A DNA stretch of 8,383 nt from CAYJHC01 sp964370035 (GTDB taxonomy: Bacteria; Bacillota; Clostridia; Peptostreptococcales; Anaerovoracaceae), in contig CAYJGT010000065.1 in NCBI GenBank assembly GCA_964370035.1, positions 1 through 8,383 of the forward strand, read 5' to 3'. Under the pieces are notes generated by a model, which was not told the DNA's origin, made no database searches, and saw only the letters and a list, made by a program, of their open reading frames with translations. Shown piece after piece: positions 5,926 to 8,383 of this stretch; position 1 is the first letter of the stretch; each line of letters opens with the position of its first letter. The position numbers were made by a program, and so were the translations under genes.

Positions 5926-5978
5926 GTAGAGTTTATACTAGAATTTTTCTAAGTAAATATTCTAGTATGTTGCTCTAC
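5926..5978. repeat. Long interrupted inverted repeat upstream of the ncRNA promoter
   Basis: Perfect 9-base arms TACTAGAAT (5936-5944) and ATTCTAGTA (5959-5967) are enclosed by a second matching pair GTAGAG (5926-5931) and CTCTAC (5973-5978), with short unpaired stretches between. As DNA it is a 53-base dyad that starts 7 bases upstream of the ncRNA -35. As RNA it would be a strong hairpin on either strand. No T tract follows on either side, so it is not a terminator. A regulator site or a decayed small repeat are both possible. Confidence 0.55.
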
Positions 5979-6191
5979 TAAAACTTTTAATCCACATATA
6001 GTATAATATTCTTTAATTCCTTCATTTTCATCATTATATTGTATAGTCAAACATCTAATGATGTCATGTATATTATAGATTTATACCCCGCATTCTTCTT
6101 TCAAATTTTTGTTTTAAACAATCATTTATTTCTTTGGTCCTTTCTTTTTTTCTTTCACATCTCTATTTGATTATTTTACTCCAAACACATT
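5979..6191. other. AT-rich stretch without a recognisable gene
   Basis: This part of the intergenic region holds no protein gene I can support. It contains a small hairpin ACATCTAATGATGT (6051-6064) and T-rich tracts on the plus strand. On the minus strand two short open frames without good starts run through it (see rejected items). I see no transfer RNA, mobile element or array. Confidence 0.5.
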
Positions 6192-6220
6192 TTGACAAAA
6201 CATCTTTTCCGCTTTATACT
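6192..6220 (+). promoter_or_regulatory. Promoter of the glyoxalase-family gene
   Basis: TTGACA (6192-6197), 17-base spacer and TATACT (6215-6220) give a near-consensus vegetative promoter, with transcription predicted to start near 6227. The leader of about 60 bases carries the ribosome binding site and a hairpin. It points away from the leftward hyd operon. Confidence 0.75.
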
Positions 6221-6246
6221 AAATACATAGATTATATTTTTACTGA

Positions 6247-6286
6247 GAAAGGAGTTTGCTATTTTAATAAATAGCAATATAAAATA
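6247..6286 (+). promoter_or_regulatory. Distant Shine-Dalgarno with spacer hairpin
   Basis: GAAAGGAG (6247-6254) is the only good ribosome binding site upstream of the glyoxalase-family start, yet 32 bases separate it from the ATG at 6287. The spacer contains a perfect 9-base stem, TTGCTATTT (6256-6264) with AAATAGCAA (6269-6277), and a TAAT loop. If this hairpin folds, the effective spacing falls to about 10 bases. No in-frame start lies closer because TAG at 6272-6274 closes the frame. Confidence 0.6.
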
Positions 6287-6658
6287 ATGAAATTCAAAAT
6301 GATACACCAAAATTTTAATGTTTTAAACTTAGAAAAGTCACTTGCCTTTTATCAGGAGGCTCTTGGACTGACAGAAACCAAAAGAATTGACAGTGATGAC
6401 GGCTCCTATATTATTATATATATTGGAAACGATGAAAATGATTTTCTTTTAGAACTAACTTGGCTTAGAGATTGGAACAGACCTTATAATTTAGGCGATG
6501 GAGAATTTCACCTAGCATTTGAAGTGGATGATTACGAAAAAGCTTACCAAAAGCACAAGGACATGGGGTGCATCTGCTTCGAAAATCCTGATATGGGAAT
6601 TTATTTTATTTCCGACCCTGATGGATACTGGCTTGAAGTTTTACCTCAAGACAAGTAG
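6287..6658 (+). CDS. Glyoxalase I-like VOC metalloenzyme
   Basis: 123-residue single-domain vicinal-oxygen-chelate protein resembling bacterial lactoylglutathione lyase (glyoxalase I), which isomerises the hemithioacetal of methylglyoxal and a thiol. The two beta-alpha-beta-beta-beta modules are visible, with His7 (MIHQNFNV) and Glu56 (FLLELTW) in the first, and His75 (EFHLAFEV) and Glu117 (DGYWLEVLP) in the second. These match the His-Glu-His-Glu metal set of the family, and DPDGYWLEV is the classic closing signature. Many Clostridia do not make glutathione, so the thiol partner or even the substrate may differ; other VOC activities cannot be excluded. The start at 6287 keeps the MKFKMIH N terminus that puts the metal histidine in the first strand. 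It is a single-gene unit with its own promoter and terminator. Confidence 0.85.
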   Translation: MKFKMIHQNFNVLNLEKSLAFYQEALGLTETKRIDSDDGSYIIIYIGNDENDFLLELTWLRDWNRPYNLGDGEFHLAFEVDDYEKAYQKHKDMGCICFENPDMGIYFISDPDGYWLEVLPQDK

Positions 6659-6727
6659 GCTTAAACGTAATTCAATAAAGCAATTATAGTAAAGAATTCT
6701 AGATTTAACCTTAAATATCAAATTTTG

Positions 6728-6753
6728 AAAGAGCTTTAGCAGCTCTTTTTTTT
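6728..6753 (+). terminator. Terminator after the glyoxalase-family gene
   Basis: Stem AAAGAGCT (6728-6735) and AGCTCTTT (6741-6748) with a 5-base loop, ending in an uninterrupted run of eight T (6746-6753). It lies about 70 bases after the stop codon and separates this gene from the transporter downstream. Confidence 0.9.
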
Positions 6754-6856
6754 ACATAATTTATAGTCATCAATCTTTTTTCTCCCTCATTTATAATTTC
6801 AATATTAAATTTAGCCTGTAATTACATCAAACTACTGTCAAAAGTTCTTCCTTTCC

Positions 6857-6885
6857 TTGACCAAAATGGCTTAATTTGGTATTAT
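6857..6885 (+). promoter_or_regulatory. Extended -10 promoter of the NSS transporter
   Basis: TTGACC (6857-6862), 17-base spacer and TATTAT (6880-6885), with TG one base before the -10 (TGGTATTAT). The overlapping TATAAT at 6883-6888 is the alternative -10 but would need a 20-base spacer. The leader to the ATG is about 40 bases with no evident hairpin. Confidence 0.65.
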
Positions 6886-6930
6886 AATCTAATAGTATTT
6901 ATTTTATTTTATATTCATAGGAGGTATCAT

Positions 6931-8334
6931 ATGAGTGGAAACAAAGGTCAATGGGGATCAAGTTGGGGCTTTTTACTAGCCGCAGTTGGCTCTGCAGTAG
7001 GACTTGGAAACCTATGGGGATTCCCCTACAAATTAGGAGAGGGCGGCGGTTTCGCATTTATGCTTTTCTACCTAATCTTAGCAGTTATTGTTGGATTCGT
7101 TATTATGCTTGGAGAGTTAACTCTTGGCAGATACACAGGAAAAGGAATTATCGAAACATATCGTACTTTAAACACTAAATACACATTTTTAGGAGTTTTC
7201 GGTTTCGTAGTACCATTCCTAATACTATCATTCTACGCTGTACTAGGCGGTTATTGTATCAAATATGCAATAGCAAACTTTGGTGACATCTTTGGCGCGG
7301 GATTTGGAGTGCAAGGAGCTGACTCAGCCACTTACTTCGGTGAGTTTGTTGCAGATCCAGTACAAACTATTACATTAACCCTAGTATTCATCGTACTAAC
7401 TGGATTAGTAGTTATGGGCGGTGTTAAAGGCGGAATTGAAAAATTCGCAAAAATCGCTATGCCTGCATTATTTGTAATGCTATTAGTTGTTATTATTCGT
7501 TCAGTAACCTTACCAGGTGCTAGCGAAGGTCTCAAGTATATTTTCTATCCTAATTTCGATGGATTTGCAAATGGCGGTTGGTTAAACATTCTTGCATCTG
7601 CAGGAGGACAAATGTTTTTCTCTCTTTCACTTGGCATGGGTATAATGATAACTTTTGGCTCTTACCTTTCAAAAAAAGAAAACTTAGAAAAGCAAGCAGT
7701 TTTAATTCCAATAGCTGACACATTAGTAGCTCTAATGGCTGCAATGGCAATCATGCCTGCAGTATTTGCTATGGGAATGGAGCCTGGCGCCGGCCCTGGT
7801 CTACTATTTGTTACTCTACAAGGAGTATTTGATAGCTTAGGTGCAGCTGGTCCATTCTTCGGATTCATGTTCTATTTATTAGTTTTCATCGCAGCAGTAA
7901 CTTCTGCAATCTCTTTAACAGAAGTAGGTGTATCTGCAATTATCGATATGAAGATAAAAGGCGGAAATCCTAATCCAAACAGAAAAAAAATCACTGTTGT
8001 TGTTAGCTTAATCATAGCATTCTTTGCAACTCTAATCGCAATAGACGCATTAGGTGGAGGACCACTTCCAAAATTATTTGGATTCATTTGGTTAGATTTC
8101 TTCGATCTATTATCAGAAGGTATATTAATGCCACTAAGTGCATTAATCATGTCATTGGTAATCGGATGGTCATTAAAAGCTGATTTCTTAGAAAAAGAGA
8201 TTACACTTGAAGGAAACCAGTGGAAGAGCAAAGGTTTTGCAATGTTCTGCTATAAGTTTTTAGCTCCTTTAGGCATGGTACTAATTCTATTAGGACAAAT
8301 CGACACATTCTTTGGACTTGGTTGGTTTAGCTAA
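6931..8334 (+). CDS. NSS (SNF) family sodium-coupled amino-acid transporter
   Basis: 467-residue inner-membrane symporter of the neurotransmitter:sodium symporter family (LeuT fold), which imports an amino acid with sodium. The first membrane segment carries the family signature GSAVGLGNLWGFPY (residues 20-33), where the small residues and Asn27 correspond to sodium and substrate ligands in LeuT. Segment 6 is FFSLSLGMGIMITFGSY (229-245), and segment 8 contains TSAIS (324-328), whose Thr-Ser pair matches the second sodium site. About 11 hydrophobic segments can be counted, as in bacterial members such as MhsT and Tyt1, against 12 in LeuT. The start follows AGGAGG with a 6-base spacer. Substrate cannot be read from sequence; aromatic or branched amino acids are likely for this subgroup. 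It is a separate transcription unit, and I see no clear terminator in the last 49 bases. Confidence 0.93.
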   Translation: MSGNKGQWGSSWGFLLAAVGSAVGLGNLWGFPYKLGEGGGFAFMLFYLILAVIVGFVIMLGELTLGRYTGKGIIETYRTLNTKYTFLGVFGFVVPFLILSFYAVLGGYCIKYAIANFGDIFGAGFGVQGADSATYFGEFVADPVQTITLTLVFIVLTGLVVMGGVKGGIEKFAKIAMPALFVMLLVVIIRSVTLPGASEGLKYIFYPNFDGFANGGWLNILASAGGQMFFSLSLGMGIMITFGSYLSKKENLEKQAVLIPIADTLVALMAAMAIMPAVFAMGMEPGAGPGLLFVTLQGVFDSLGAAGPFFGFMFYLLVFIAAVTSAISLTEVGVSAIIDMKIKGGNPNPNRKKITVVVSLIIAFFATLIAIDALGGGPLPKLFGFIWLDFFDLLSEGILMPLSALIMSLVIGWSLKADFLEKEITLEGNQWKSKGFAMFCYKFLAPLGMVLILLGQIDTFFGLGWFS

Positions 8335-8383
8335 TCTAGTTAGCCTATACCAATAAATTTAGCAGGATTACTATAGCTCACAT

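Noticed and set aside
5949..6080. Minus-strand open frame of 43 codons ending at TAG 5949-5951, preceded in another frame by a further 29-codon open run; together they look somewhat protein-like.
   Set aside because: Neither run has a good start codon with a ribosome binding site, I recognise no family, and open runs of this length are expected in such AT-rich DNA. It could be a decayed gene remnant; a translated search of 5940-6170 would settle it.
6256..6286. A short leader peptide between the distant Shine-Dalgarno and the glyoxalase-family start (for example an ATT-initiated 8-codon frame at 6261).
   Set aside because: It needs a very rare start codon or too short a spacing; the hairpin explanation is simpler.
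8330..8344. GCTAA/TTAGC hairpin at the stop of the NSS transporter as a terminator.
   Set aside because: Only five base pairs and no T tract follows; the true terminator probably lies beyond the window.

Overview
The window is AT-rich DNA with compact Shine-Dalgarno-led genes, intrinsic terminators and occasional GTG/TTG starts. This and the gene set (HydE/HydF/HydG maturases with a TM1266-type protein) point to an anaerobic, fermentative Firmicute of the class Clostridia. I cannot name the genus from sequence alone.

Left part (about 57-5251, minus strand): a leftward operon for [FeFe]-hydrogenase maturation. In transcription order it holds a small TM1266-family putative regulator, hydE and hydG (radical SAM maturases), hydF (GTPase/scaffold), then hypA and hypB (nickel metallochaperone and its GTPase). 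HydG and HydE make the CO/CN- and dithiomethylamine parts of the 2Fe subcluster of the H-cluster, and HydF carries it to HydA. No hydrogenase structural gene is in the window. HypA/HypB belong to nickel-enzyme assembly, so their position behind hydF without hypC/D/E/F is the main oddity of the gene content.

Middle (about 5252-6286): roughly 1 kb with no convincing protein gene but with clear regulatory and RNA-like structure, mostly read leftward. It contains (i) a possible free-standing structured RNA (about 5884 to 5634) with its own promoter, a perfect 13-bp closing helix, three TGGTTAGG copies and an intrinsic terminator; (ii) three helically phased C-rich decamers just upstream of a TTGACA-type promoter; (iii) a roughly 260-nt operon leader ending in a strong intrinsic terminator that sits directly against the ribosome binding site of the first operon gene. 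Transcription from the leader promoter must read through that terminator, so attenuation control is likely. I do not recognise the leader as any riboswitch class I know.

Right part (plus strand): a glyoxalase/VOC-family gene (6287-6658) with a near-consensus promoter, its own terminator and a Shine-Dalgarno held unusually far from the start by a hairpin; then a sodium-coupled amino-acid transporter of the NSS (SNF) family (6931-8334) with an extended -10 promoter and a strong ribosome binding site. These two genes are transcribed divergently from the hydrogenase maturation operon.
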